Positions 1 through 8,900 of a stretch of DNA of 38,061 bases are shown in pieces. The stretch is taken from NCBI GenBank assembly GCA_017508285.1, contig JAFVZG010000042.1:1-38061 (forward strand). The letters run 5' to 3'. Made by a program: the position numbers and the translations under genes. Positions within the stretch are counted from its first letter, which is position 1. Every line of letters begins with the position of its first letter. The notes beneath the pieces are model-generated. The model was given only the letters and a program-made list of their open reading frames with translations, did no database searches and was not told the origin of the DNA. This DNA is from Lentisphaeria bacterium (GTDB lineage Bacteria > Verrucomicrobiota > Lentisphaeria > Victivallales > Victivallaceae).

Positions 1-30
1 AAAAATCCATTTTTACAGAAAGTCTTTATC

Positions 31-2304
31 ATGGATATCGAACAGCGTATTGATGATCTGCTCAAGCAGATGAGTACGGAAGAAAAAATCACCTTTTGTG
101 CCGGAGCATCCTGCATGACGACTGCCGTTTCAGAACGCCTCGGCATCCATCCGTTAACCATGTCTGACGGCCCCAATGGCGTCCGCAGCGACGGTCAGCC
201 CGGATCAGAAAACACCACCGCCCTGCCCTGCGGGATGGCTCTGGCGGCATCTTTTGATACGGAACTTGCGGAAAAATACGGCAAAACCATCGCTTTGGAT
301 TCCAAAGCCCTCGGCATCGGAGTCAGCCTCGGCCCCGGAGTGAATATCATGCGAACTCCGCTTTGCGGCAGAAACTTTGAATACTACGGCGAAGACCCGG
401 TTCTTGCCGGTAAAATCGGTTCCGGTTACATCCGCGGCTGTCAGAAAGAAAAAGTAGCCGCCACCCCGAAACATCTGGCGTTGAATAATCAGGAAATATG
501 CCGCACCACCGGCAGTTCCGATATTGATGAGCGTACTTTAAGAGAGCTCTACCTCACCGCCTTTGAAATAATGACCAAAGAGGGCAAGCCGTGGATGATG
601 ATGTCCAGTTACAACCGGATAAACGGCACTTACGCTTCTGAAAACGGCTTCACGCAGGAGTTGGTTGTGAAAAGAGAGTGGGGTTTTGACGGGGTAATGG
701 TTTCTGACTGGGGCGGAACCCATGATACTTGCGGGGCAATGCTCGGCGGGCTGGATCTGGAAATGGGCGGCCCGGGAACTCACTTCACCGTGGAAAAAGT
801 TCTGCCGCTGGTAAAAAACGGCATGATACCCGAAAGTGTGCTGGATGACAAAGTGCGCCGTATCCTCCGGCTGCTCTGCCGTACCGGAGCGATCGACGGA
901 ACCGTGCCCGAAGGTGTGTGCGGCGGGGATTTTCAAATCGCCACCGCGAAAGAAGCGGCGGAAAAGAGTGCAGTCCTGCTGAAAAATGCAGATTCTTTTC
1001 TGCCGGTCGATCTGAAAAAAATCAAAAAAATCGTCGTCAGCGGCCCCAATGCCGATTTCCGTCACCACCGGGGAACTCTCCTTTATCAGGGAGGTTCCGG
1101 AGCAGTATTCAGCGAAAGAGAGATCACTCCGCTTGCCGGGCTGCAGAAAATGGCAGAGGATAACGGCATCAACTTGCAATACCTGCCGACATATAAATTT
1201 GCTCACGACCGCTCCTGCCCGGAAGGATTTTTCGGAGAAAACGGCATATTATGCACCTGTTATTCCGACCAGGAAGCGATGCTGGAAAACCGGGATATCA
1301 TCTATCAGGAAAAGAATTTTTCCGGATTATTCGACTTTTTCACCTTCAGCAGCGGTGAAGTTGCCGACAGCGGCAATCATGTAAAAAAACATTTGCCGCA
1401 GACTGGTTTTGCCGCCCGCTTCAGTGCGACAATAACAGTTCCGGATACTGCGGGGAAAGAGGCGGTAATCAAACTCACAACCACTCAGGGAGAGTGCAAA
1501 GTCACCATCGGCGGTCAGGATATTCCGGGAAATAACGGTACTTTTTTCTATAACTGCGACGGCGGCAGAAAAGAATTGCCGCTGGAAGTCGAATTGCTCA
1601 CCGGCAGATTGATAAGACCATTCTTCCGGATCGATTGGTATGATCCGGAAGAGGAAAAACGCAAACGGGAAAATTTTCTTGCCGCTGTCAAAGACGCGGA
1701 TATGGTCATTTTCTGCGGCGGCAGAACCAAACTCGAAGATAAAGAAGCTATCGGCTGGGGCGATGTAGCCAATGCAGATGTCAAAGACCTCGCTCTTCCG
1801 GGAGATCAGGATGAATTGATTGCCAATGCGGCAAAACTCAACCCCAATATATTGGTAACATTGAATAGCGGCAGCGCAATGGATGTGGAAAAATGGATCG
1901 GTTCCGTTGCCGGTTTACTGCAGTTGTGGTATCCGGGAGAAGCCGGAGGAAGTGTCCTTTGCGACATTATCTGCGGCAAGGTGAATCCCTCCGGCAGATT
2001 GCCCTTCACCTGGGCAAAAGATCTGATGGATTACCCGTGCCACGCCAACGGCAACTATCCGGGCAACCGCACCGCTGCCGATCCCCATGTGCGCTATGAT
2101 GAAGGCATTTTTGTCGGTTACCGGCACTTTGACAAGGTTGGATCTGCCGTAAGATATCCATTCGGGTACGGTTTGGGATATGCGAAGTTTTCCATGGAAA
2201 TATCCGGCTTTGAGTTTACCGGAAAAACCGTTTCCGATGCGGCATGCAAAATTTCGGTAAAAGTAAAAAATATTTCAGAAACCGCCGGAATTGAAACCGT
2301 GTAA
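31..2304 (+). CDS. Glycoside hydrolase family 3 beta-glycosidase, truncated by an in-frame stop
   Basis: This is a GH3 enzyme, probably a beta-glucosidase that releases terminal sugars from oligosaccharides. The N-terminal barrel shows DGPNGVR at residues 46-52, a KHLALNNQE substrate-binding segment, and SDWGG with the catalytic nucleophile Asp226. The second GH3 domain begins near residue 310. An inserted PA14-like beta-rich segment appears at about 400-530, as in PA14-containing GH3 enzymes. The frame stops with TAA at 2302-2304, inside the C-terminal fibronectin-III-like domain, but the same frame continues with recognisable family sequence to 2547. The intact protein would be 838 residues instead of 757. 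Both catalytic domains are complete, so a folded product is possible. No signal peptide is visible, suggesting a cytoplasmic enzyme acting on imported oligosaccharides. The 30 bases before the ATG show no strong ribosome binding site, and the upstream context is outside the window. The linkage specificity cannot be read from sequence. Confidence 0.88.
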   Translation: MDIEQRIDDLLKQMSTEEKITFCAGASCMTTAVSERLGIHPLTMSDGPNGVRSDGQPGSENTTALPCGMALAASFDTELAEKYGKTIALDSKALGIGVSLGPGVNIMRTPLCGRNFEYYGEDPVLAGKIGSGYIRGCQKEKVAATPKHLALNNQEICRTTGSSDIDERTLRELYLTAFEIMTKEGKPWMMMSSYNRINGTYASENGFTQELVVKREWGFDGVMVSDWGGTHDTCGAMLGGLDLEMGGPGTHFTVEKVLPLVKNGMIPESVLDDKVRRILRLLCRTGAIDGTVPEGVCGGDFQIATAKEAAEKSAVLLKNADSFLPVDLKKIKKIVVSGPNADFRHHRGTLLYQGGSGAVFSEREITPLAGLQKMAEDNGINLQYLPTYKFAHDRSCPEGFFGENGILCTCYSDQEAMLENRDIIYQEKNFSGLFDFFTFSSGEVADSGNHVKKHLPQTGFAARFSATITVPDTAGKEAVIKLTTTQGECKVTIGGQDIPGNNGTFFYNCDGGRKELPLEVELLTGRLIRPFFRIDWYDPEEEKRKRENFLAAVKDADMVIFCGGRTKLEDKEAIGWGDVANADVKDLALPGDQDELIANAAKLNPNILVTLNSGSAMDVEKWIGSVAGLLQLWYPGEAGGSVLCDIICGKVNPSGRLPFTWAKDLMDYPCHANGNYPGNRTAADPHVRYDEGIFVGYRHFDKVGSAVRYPFGYGLGYAKFSMEISGFEFTGKTVSDAACKISVKVKNISETAGIETV

Positions 2305-2547
2305 ATCTATACCGGTGCCGTGGAACCGGAATTTGACCGGCCGGTCAAAGAGTTGAAACGATTTGCCAAAGTCAAATTGCTGCCGGAAGAGACCAAAGAG
2401 ATCGGCTTTGAGTTGTCATGGCGGGATTTTGCCGCATTCCATCCGGCAAAACACCACTGGTGCGTGCCGGAAGGCAACTACCGGGTGATCCTCGCCGCCA
2501 ATGCCGCAACTGAGATCGACAGCCGTCAAATCACCATCAATGCCTGA
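2305..2547 (+). pseudogene. Detached C-terminal fibronectin-III-like domain of the GH3 gene
   Basis: These 80 codons are in the same frame as the GH3 gene just upstream and read straight on from its TAA stop. They contain DRPVKELKRFAKVKLLPEETKEI, split here as DRPVKELKRF followed by a LLPEETKEI strand, which is the hallmark C-terminal domain of GH3 enzymes. Family members normally read V-(V/Q)-Q-(I/L)-Y at the break, whereas here it is V-stop-I-Y. One CAA to TAA change therefore explains the split. There is no ribosome binding site that would allow separate translation, so this is best read as a remnant of one gene, unless the stop is an assembly error or is read through. Confidence 0.85.
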
Positions 2548-2570
2548 CCGGCAAACGGATGCACACAAAA

Positions 2571-2613
2571 AATTTCCGGGGCTGAGCGCAAAAACACCTC
2601 AGCCCCGTCTTTA
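2571..2613. terminator. Bidirectional intrinsic terminator between convergent genes
   Basis: A perfect 9-bp stem, GGGGCTGAG at 2578-2586 with CTCAGCCCC at 2598-2606, encloses an 11-base loop. On the plus strand it is followed by GTCTTTATT. On the minus strand it is followed by a run of six T. It therefore suits both the GH3 gene and the converging esterase gene. Confidence 0.85.
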
Positions 2614-2706
2614 TTGCCGGAGATCCCGCCGGATATGACCCCGTATCCCGGGGATTTGCCCTTGGCGTTGTACGCGCTCTGCAGCGTTTGATCCGACACA
2701 GCTGTC

Positions 2707-4722
2707 TTACTTCAATTTGCCGGCTAAAGCCGCAACTTCTGCGGTAAATTCTTTTACTCTTTCCGCGCTCCACAATGTTCCATCATAAGCACGGGGAGAA
2801 ACAAATTCCACTTTTCCCTCTGCCAGAGCCGCTGCCAGAGAGACATCGCCCCACTTGAGGAAGCCGGGCAGAGACATCGCCGGAGTATAGAGGGCTCCGG
2901 GAAGACTCCAGTATTTAAATGGATCATTGACAAATGAGGGGATCGACTCCCGGCAGAAAAGCAGAGATCCCGGCACATCGATTGCTTTCACCGTAAAGTC
3001 ATCTTTGCTCAACGCAGCGGCAAATACCGCACTCAAACCGACCTCTTTTTCCGCTTCGATACGGATATCGGCGGCTTTGAAATCCTTTTTCAGCATTTTG
3101 ACCAATGCCATAATATCCAAAGTCCACTCTCCGGGAAGCGACCTGCCGATCCACAACAACTGCCGGAGCGTCTGATGGAATCCGGCAAGCAGATGATTGG
3201 ATCTCGCCGTTTCACCGCTGCCGAAAAGGTCGCACAAAACCACCGTCGAACCGTCGGCTGACGCTTCTGCCACCCATTTGCCGGAAACATCCGCTTTGCC
3301 TTTGGGAGAAAGCAGAAGTTTGAATTTGCCCTTTGCTTCGCCCGGTTTGACCAGCACCGGCAGCAGATGATCCCCCTGATCCAATGCATAACGGCCGATC
3401 CCGTCAACATCTTTGTAACGCTTCAAAGGCATCTGTGCCGGAAGTTTCCGCAGGCGCAAGACCTTTGCCAAACCGGCAAGCGTGCTGCTGCGGTCAAATC
3501 CACCGGAGGCGAGCATTTTTTCCCGGAGCATTTTACCCTGACGGATACAGTATACATCAGTACCGCAAACCTCTGCCGGACGATCTTTCGCAGAGGCAAA
3601 GACCCGCAGAGCTTCCGGTGGCTCGACGACCCCCTCGAAACTCTCCACCGGATTGCCGCTGCCGATACCTTTAAGATGCAGATCCATCCAGCCGATCATC
3701 GCCTGACGCTGCTGATCATGCATACCATGCACCCGGTTGGCGACCGTATAGCGGAGATTTTCCGGAACACCCAGATTCCAGTAGACTCTTTCCACAAGAT
3801 GATAGGTCTTGAGCATTTCACCGACCGAAAAGGTATGATTGCAATCATACAGCGCGTTGCCGATATTCAACGGCCGCGGCGCGATCAGAGCCAATACACC
3901 TGCTTCATCGGTAAAGGTCAACCCATCCGGCAGCAATTCACAGATGCAGTTGACTCCGTTGACATAAGATTCGTAAGAGCCGACACTGACCACCGGCATG
4001 GCGACCTTGATCCTTTCATCCATCGCCGCCAGATACATGGTCTGGTTGCCGCCGCCGGATGCACCGGTGGCACCGATGCAGTGGGGGATCACACAATCCA
4101 GAGATTCCAGCAGATCCACGCCGCGCATATTATCCACGATCTGTTCGCCCATCAGAGATTCACCGATATTGAGCAATGCTCCACCGGGGAATCCGCCATG
4201 ATATTCCAGCGCGTGACAATCACAGGCACGCTCGTAAACTCCGAAAGCATCCACCGTCAAGCAGACATATCCGGCCTTGACCAGTGCCTGAGAAGTAAGC
4301 TGGATGCGGTCACCGAATTTCCCGACATTGGAGTGACCGTGCATGTGCATGACTCCGGGGAAAGGTCCGTCACCGTCAGGAATGTAGAGCAAACCGGTGA
4401 CATGAACCCCGGGGCGGCTCTGGTAAGTAAGACGGGTGATGGTGTAGCCGTCACGCTGAACTTTACCGTATATTTTCACATCCAGCGGCAGAGAACCATC
4501 ATAGACGGTGCCGATCTTTTCCCAGATCTTTTTACGCAATTTTTTCTTGAAAGCCCGCAACTCCGCCATATCTGCCGGAGCCTCAAACTGCGATAAGCGG
4601 GAAAGTCTGCCGGCTTCGGTGCAAAGCAGACGGGTCACCGGACAATCATCAGCCGGTTCAAGATGAAATATTCCCTCTCTGGGAAATGGCGGCAGATCAG
4701 CATTCCAAACCCGGATATTCAT
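2707..4722 (-). CDS. Two-lobed alpha/beta hydrolase, acetylxylan-esterase/dienelactone-hydrolase type
   Basis: This 671-residue protein is probably a carbohydrate esterase. The first half is an alpha/beta hydrolase with an oxyanion-side HMHGHSN at about 127-132 and the nucleophile elbow GASGG around Ser222. An acidic residue follows in the strand after APRPLNIGNA (Asp293 region), and a likely catalytic His lies in VHGMHD (332 or 335). The last 300 residues resemble a second hydrolase-like fold but have no GxSxG elbow, an arrangement I associate with long planctomycete and Lentisphaerae sugar esterases. No signal peptide is seen. The ATG has a good AGGAG site upstream. It is 27 bases downstream of the transporter gene on the same strand, so the two are probably cotranscribed. 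Together with the facing GH3 gene this suggests handling of acylated plant or mucin glycans. The substrate is not determinable. Confidence 0.75.
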   Translation of the reverse strand: MNIRVWNADLPPFPREGIFHLEPADDCPVTRLLCTEAGRLSRLSQFEAPADMAELRAFKKKLRKKIWEKIGTVYDGSLPLDVKIYGKVQRDGYTITRLTYQSRPGVHVTGLLYIPDGDGPFPGVMHMHGHSNVGKFGDRIQLTSQALVKAGYVCLTVDAFGVYERACDCHALEYHGGFPGGALLNIGESLMGEQIVDNMRGVDLLESLDCVIPHCIGATGASGGGNQTMYLAAMDERIKVAMPVVSVGSYESYVNGVNCICELLPDGLTFTDEAGVLALIAPRPLNIGNALYDCNHTFSVGEMLKTYHLVERVYWNLGVPENLRYTVANRVHGMHDQQRQAMIGWMDLHLKGIGSGNPVESFEGVVEPPEALRVFASAKDRPAEVCGTDVYCIRQGKMLREKMLASGGFDRSSTLAGLAKVLRLRKLPAQMPLKRYKDVDGIGRYALDQGDHLLPVLVKPGEAKGKFKLLLSPKGKADVSGKWVAEASADGSTVVLCDLFGSGETARSNHLLAGFHQTLRQLLWIGRSLPGEWTLDIMALVKMLKKDFKAADIRIEAEKEVGLSAVFAAALSKDDFTVKAIDVPGSLLFCRESIPSFVNDPFKYWSLPGALYTPAMSLPGFLKWGDVSLAAALAEGKVEFVSPRAYDGTLWSAERVKEFTAEVAALAGKLK

Positions 4723-4749
4723 AAAAATCTCCTTTCTGAGTGCGATATA

Positions 4750-5661
4750 TTACAACACTGATAAAATCAAGCCACTTACGATCAATGCTCCGCCGACATA
4801 TTTCGGCAGGGCACTGCGTTCTTTCAAAACAATGATCCCGGCAATAAGCCCGATCAGGAGTCCGAGCTGACGGAATACCTGCACATAGGATACATTACTG
4901 ACATAATTCATGGATATCAAGACCAGAATATAGGTCAGAGAGGCAAATATCCCCGCCAGAAACGGTGCCCACTTGCACTCTTTCCAGATCTCTTTGAAGT
5001 GCTGACGCTGGCGGGGAAGAACCAAACCGATAAACAGCAGAAATGAACTCAGGAATATCCCTCTGGTCGAATAGTATGCCATGGATACCACCGGCTTGGT
5101 GATATCCATGCCGGATACCGTTTCGCGCATGATTTGCTGACTCAAACTGTCAAAAATGGTGTATCCGGTCGTGCCGCAAGCAGTAAGCAGCACAAAAAGC
5201 ATATTCTTTCTGAAGTAGTTGCGCCAGTTGAAATCCCCGAAACGCGCAAGCGGCATACTCAGACAGCCGCAAAAGACCAGTACCATACCGAGCACTCCGC
5301 ACAAAGTAAGCGGTTTACCCATTCCAAACAAAGCCGTCACCGCCACCGTCAAAAGCAAAGGCAGTGAACGCATCATCGGATAGGCACTTGACATATCCAT
5401 CAAACGGTAAGCCATAACCAGACCGCCGCAATACAGACAGGCATCACTCAATACCGACCCGGCAAGCGATGCCCAGAATTGCCACGGCATATCCCAGACC
5501 GGAACCGGAGTCCAAATTTGCACATGAAGCCACAACGCGGCAGAAGTGGCACAGATTATCGCGTAAAACGGCAAGGTCATGTGATATTTTTTCGCCAGAA
5601 TATTCCACGAGGCGTGTAAAATGGCAGAAGTAACGATCAGAAAAAACGCTGTCCAAGTCAT
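4750..5661 (-). CDS. EamA/DMT-family membrane transporter
   Basis: A 303-residue, very hydrophobic protein with about ten membrane-spanning segments, matching the two five-helix EamA repeats of drug/metabolite transporters. The start SAILHASWNILAKK and the closing VLKERSALPKYVGGALIVSGLIL are typical: the latter is the E-x-x-x-P-x-x-x-x-G-x-x-L-I-x-x-G signature of the last two helices. Such proteins export or import small solutes such as amino acids, nucleosides or sugars. Here the downstream esterase gene suggests a sugar-related solute, which is inference. The ATG is preceded by AAGGGG. The gene is first in a two-gene minus-strand operon with a promoter just upstream. Confidence 0.82.
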   Translation of the reverse strand: MTWTAFFLIVTSAILHASWNILAKKYHMTLPFYAIICATSAALWLHVQIWTPVPVWDMPWQFWASLAGSVLSDACLYCGGLVMAYRLMDMSSAYPMMRSLPLLLTVAVTALFGMGKPLTLCGVLGMVLVFCGCLSMPLARFGDFNWRNYFRKNMLFVLLTACGTTGYTIFDSLSQQIMRETVSGMDITKPVVSMAYYSTRGIFLSSFLLFIGLVLPRQRQHFKEIWKECKWAPFLAGIFASLTYILVLISMNYVSNVSYVQVFRQLGLLIGLIAGIIVLKERSALPKYVGGALIVSGLILSVL

Positions 5662-5689
5662 AAAAATCCCCTTTTTTATACATTTATTT

Positions 5690-5717
5690 AATATAGCACA
5701 GCAAAAATCTCTTTCAA
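5690..5717 (-). promoter_or_regulatory. Candidate promoter for the transporter-esterase operon
   Basis: On the minus strand TTGAAA (5712-5717) is separated by 16 bases from TATATT (5690-5695), and TGTGC directly precedes the -10. It lies about 30 bases ahead of the transporter ATG. The form matches the other promoters in this window. Confidence 0.6.
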
Positions 5718-5770
5718 CCTGAAAATTTTTTATTTTTCATTCCAACTTTCCCGCCTTTCACACTGCCGGT

Positions 5771-5799
5771 TTGCATTTTCAGCAAAACGGTTATATATT
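5771..5799 (+). promoter_or_regulatory. Candidate promoter for the zinc-ribbon gene
   Basis: TTGCAT (5771-5776), a 17-base spacer and TATATT (5794-5799) lie about 40 bases before the ATG at 5842. The leader ends in a strong GGAGGT ribosome binding site at 5831-5836. Confidence 0.65.
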
Positions 5800-5841
5800 G
5801 ATGCTGTGCAACAGATTTGTAAATAACAAAGGAGGTCACCC

Positions 5842-6870
5842 ATGGCAGATATAACCATTACCTGTCCCCAATGTTCAATGACCATGCAAGTCCGCTCGGA
5901 GTGGCGGGGAATGAATATGCGCTGCCCGGGATGTCAAAGCAATATCGTGATACCGGCACTGCCTGAAACGCCGGTCACTCCGCCCGGCACCCGCAAAACA
6001 GGAGCATCCCGGAAATCCTCTTTCGACAAATTTGCCGCAATTTTGTGGAAGTCATCCTGTCTGCTGCTGATCCTGATCGGTCTGGCAGTCCTTATCCGCG
6101 GTGCTTTTATCGCAGTCAGGGTATCCTGCGCCCAAAGCGAAAAAGAAGAGATCAAACAGGAGTATGAAAAATTATCCCAATACCGTTCTTCCCGGGATTA
6201 CTCCCGTAAAGAGTACGAAAAAAAGAGAGAGCGTCTGGATAAAAAATCGGATAAATGGGAAGAAAACTATGAGGATATCCAACCGCTTTCCCGATACTCC
6301 CCGAAATCAATGCTGACGACCGGGATCGCGATTTTTATCGCCGCTATTCTGGCGGCGGCGATCGATTTTGTGGTCTTCTCACTGGGCAGCGGAAATCTCG
6401 GCAAGACCCGCTGTCCGATATCCCAAATCGGCATCGTCCGGCTGCTGCAGCTGCTTTACGGCACTCTGGCACTGCTTCTTTTCCTTGCCGGATTCAATTT
6501 TGCCATACTGTTTATTTTTGCGGCATGGTTCGCCGCCGTTGCCGTATCGCTGCACTTTCACCGCCGTTTGGGAGTGGATATCGATCCGGCAGCTTCGCTT
6601 GCTGAAGATGCCACCGGAATACTCATGCTGCCGTGGAAAGCGGTCATCTCATTGAATTTCGTTCCCTTCATCGCCGGAGAAATCGTGCTGGCGGTAAACT
6701 TTTTCCGCCATGATTTCCACACCTTTACCGGAGCTGCGATCCTCATGGGGATAATTGCATTTCTGCCGTTGCTCCAGTATCTCTTTTTCCTCTTCGCCGC
6801 CTACTTTCTGGAAATCGGGCTTTCGATAGTAACGATCCCGAAACTCCTGAAAAAGCAGTTGGAAAAATAA
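5842..6870 (+). CDS. Zinc-ribbon multi-pass membrane protein of unknown function
   Basis: I do not recognise a specific family. The first 35 residues form a zinc ribbon with CPQC at 8-11 and CPGC at 28-31, of the type seen at the N terminus of many planctomycete and Lentisphaerae membrane proteins. A Pro/Arg-rich linker leads to one membrane segment (about 68-92). A highly charged Lys/Glu stretch at about 95-148 is probably helical or coiled-coil. The C-terminal half holds about five further membrane segments. The protein ends with a basic tail. It is monocistronic with its own promoter and a very strong ribosome binding site (GGAGGT), so it is probably well expressed. It converges on glgB with only 30 bases between them, and no functional link to glycogen is evident. 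Confidence 0.8.
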   Translation: MADITITCPQCSMTMQVRSEWRGMNMRCPGCQSNIVIPALPETPVTPPGTRKTGASRKSSFDKFAAILWKSSCLLLILIGLAVLIRGAFIAVRVSCAQSEKEEIKQEYEKLSQYRSSRDYSRKEYEKKRERLDKKSDKWEENYEDIQPLSRYSPKSMLTTGIAIFIAAILAAAIDFVVFSLGSGNLGKTRCPISQIGIVRLLQLLYGTLALLLFLAGFNFAILFIFAAWFAAVAVSLHFHRRLGVDIDPAASLAEDATGILMLPWKAVISLNFVPFIAGEIVLAVNFFRHDFHTFTGAAILMGIIAFLPLLQYLFFLFAAYFLEIGLSIVTIPKLLKKQLEK

Positions 6871-6873
6871 CCA

Positions 6874-6896
6874 TTCCGGGGGGGAAACTGCCGGAA
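6874..6896. terminator. Weak hairpin between convergent genes
   Basis: TTCCGG (6874-6879) pairs with CCGGAA (6891-6896) around an 11-base loop, between the zinc-ribbon gene and glgB. Neither strand has a clean T run after it, so it may only slow the polymerase. It is the only candidate terminator in this gap. Confidence 0.3.
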
Positions 6897-6900
6897 ACGG

Positions 6901-8892
6901 TCACTTTTCCCGCCGGAGAACCAGAGCAGTACGGCATGGCAGGTAAAGAGAGATGACCTCTCCGAAAGAGCGTTCCATACTGAAGTAACGCTGACCTTTT
7001 TCCCGGCGGCCGAAACCGCCGAATCCGGCATCGTCACTATCCAGAACGGTCATATAAGTTCCTCTCTGCACTTCCAATTCGTAATCACTGTATGAGTTTA
7101 CCGGATGAAAGTTGAAAAAGAACCAGTAAGAGTCTCTTTCAAAGGCGATCACTTTCCCCTGTTCATCAATCCGGACTGTCTGTACCGGGCGGTCAAAAAA
7201 GCCCTTTTCACCGATCAAACCGGTGATTTCCCGGTCAAAAGCGGATAACTGCCCGAAACGGAGAGCGGGATCTTTTTCCAGACTCCATTGGCGGCGGGCG
7301 TGATCCATGCTCCAATTATTTCCTTCCCTGGGAAGATCGATCCACTCAGGGTGTCCGAATTCATTGCCCATGAAATTCAAATATCCGTGCCCGGCAGCTG
7401 CCGCGGTTGACAGACGGAACAGTTTGTGCAGTGCCATTGCCCGGTCAATAACATTGTTGCCGGAGTTGCGGTGCATATTGTAATAAATTTCCGCATCGGT
7501 CATCCGGAAAAATGAACTTTTACCGCCGACGATCGCCTGATCGTGACACTCCACATAACTGATACTTTTTTCATCCCGGCGACGGTTGATCAACTCACCG
7601 TAAAGTTGAAACATATTCCAGTTTTCATCCGGGATATCCAGCATCTTAAACCACATATCCGTCACTCCCATCGCCAGACGGTAATCAAAACCGATCCCCG
7701 CTTTTGAAGCAAGCCCCGGCATACCGCTGACATCCTCGGCGATCGTCAGAGCATCCGGATTCACGGCGTGGATGACCCGGTTAGCCAGAGTCAGATAAGC
7801 AACGGCATCCTGATCGACATTGCAATTGAAGTACTCCTCATAACCGGTAAAGCAGTGATTCAAACCGTGATGGGTATAAAGCATGCTGGTCACGCCGTCA
7901 AAACGGTAGCCGTCAACATTGTACTTTTCAAGGAAATAACGGCAGTTGGAAAGAAGAAAACGCAAAACCCTTTCATCGGCATAATTGAAGCATAATGAAT
8001 CCCATGCCGGGTGTTCACCGCGTTCACCGGCGTGAAAATAGGTCGTGCGGCAGCCGTCGATCTCAGCCAATCCCTCAGCCACATTTCTGACCGAATGGGA
8101 GTGCACCAGATCGATTATCACCCGCAAATTCAGTTTATGCGCGGTATCGACCAATTCCTTAAACTCGTCCGGGGTACCGAAACGGCTGGAAACTGCAAAA
8201 AAGTTTGCCACATGATAACCGAAACTGCCGTAATAAGGATGCTCCATTATTCCCATCAGCTGTACGGTATTGTAGCCTTTGCGGGCGATCTCAGGCAGAA
8301 TTTTCCGGGTAAACTCACGGTAAGTACCGATCTGTGGAGCTTCCTGCGCCATGCCGACATGGGCTTCGTAGATCACCGGAGGAACTGCCGGAGGTGACGG
8401 ATATCGGAATTTGTAAGGTTTTTCCGGATGCCAGACGACGGCAGAAAATTGCTTGTCAGCTTCATTCTGAACCACATAATCAGCAAAAGCCGGTATGCGT
8501 AAACCCTCGCCGCCGGGAAAGCGCACCAGCATTTTGTAATGCATCCCGTGCCGGAAACTTTCTTCCGGAAAAATCCCTTCCCAGCAGCCGTTGCCGATCG
8601 CCCGTAAACTATATCTGTCATCGATCTGCCAATTACAGAAATCACCGGTCAGGATCACCTGCAAAGCGTGAGGGGCATACTCCCGGAATATCCATTTATT
8701 CCGGCAGAAATGCAAGCCGAAAAACTCATATTCCCGGGCGTGATCCGCCAAATTTTCCCCCTTGCCGCAAGTCAACTTGGCAGCAAGTTTATCCGCATAA
8801 CTCTTCCTCGCCCGCAATTCCGGAAGAAACGGATGCAAAAAGGGATCCTGCTCAAGAGCGACCGGAGTATTATGCCGTGATTCCAACTTCAT
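6901..8892 (-). CDS. glgB: 1,4-alpha-glucan branching enzyme, eukaryote-like GH13 type
   Basis: This enzyme cuts alpha-1,4-glucan chains and re-attaches them by alpha-1,6 bonds to make branched glycogen. An N-terminal CBM48-like domain (about 55-150) precedes a GH13 barrel with RFDGVTSMLY (nucleophile Asp332), IAEDVSG (acid/base Glu386) and ECHDQ (Asp451). The context GYRFDGVTSMLYTHHG is characteristic of the eukaryote-type branching enzymes (GH13 subfamily 8) rather than E. coli GlgB, and the 663-residue length also fits. A C-terminal beta domain closes the protein. It is last in the glycogen operon. A TTG start at 8904 would overlap the glgA stop; I prefer the ATG at 8892, although neither has a strong ribosome binding site, so translation may be coupled to glgA. 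Confidence 0.9.
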   Translation of the reverse strand: MKLESRHNTPVALEQDPFLHPFLPELRARKSYADKLAAKLTCGKGENLADHAREYEFFGLHFCRNKWIFREYAPHALQVILTGDFCNWQIDDRYSLRAIGNGCWEGIFPEESFRHGMHYKMLVRFPGGEGLRIPAFADYVVQNEADKQFSAVVWHPEKPYKFRYPSPPAVPPVIYEAHVGMAQEAPQIGTYREFTRKILPEIARKGYNTVQLMGIMEHPYYGSFGYHVANFFAVSSRFGTPDEFKELVDTAHKLNLRVIIDLVHSHSVRNVAEGLAEIDGCRTTYFHAGERGEHPAWDSLCFNYADERVLRFLLSNCRYFLEKYNVDGYRFDGVTSMLYTHHGLNHCFTGYEEYFNCNVDQDAVAYLTLANRVIHAVNPDALTIAEDVSGMPGLASKAGIGFDYRLAMGVTDMWFKMLDIPDENWNMFQLYGELINRRRDEKSISYVECHDQAIVGGKSSFFRMTDAEIYYNMHRNSGNNVIDRAMALHKLFRLSTAAAAGHGYLNFMGNEFGHPEWIDLPREGNNWSMDHARRQWSLEKDPALRFGQLSAFDREITGLIGEKGFFDRPVQTVRIDEQGKVIAFERDSYWFFFNFHPVNSYSDYELEVQRGTYMTVLDSDDAGFGGFGRREKGQRYFSMERSFGEVISLYLPCRTALVLRREK

Positions 8893-8900
8893 TTTTGCAG

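Noticed and set aside
2302-2304. Stop-codon reassignment or programmed read-through in the GH3 gene
   Set aside because: TAA ends several intact genes in this window, and the TAA-A context is not a leaky one. A point mutation is simpler.
3367-4596. 409-codon open frame on the plus strand, antisense to the esterase gene
   Set aside because: Composition is rich in His, Gln, Arg and Thr with no domain or binding site. It mirrors the codon structure of the real minus-strand gene.
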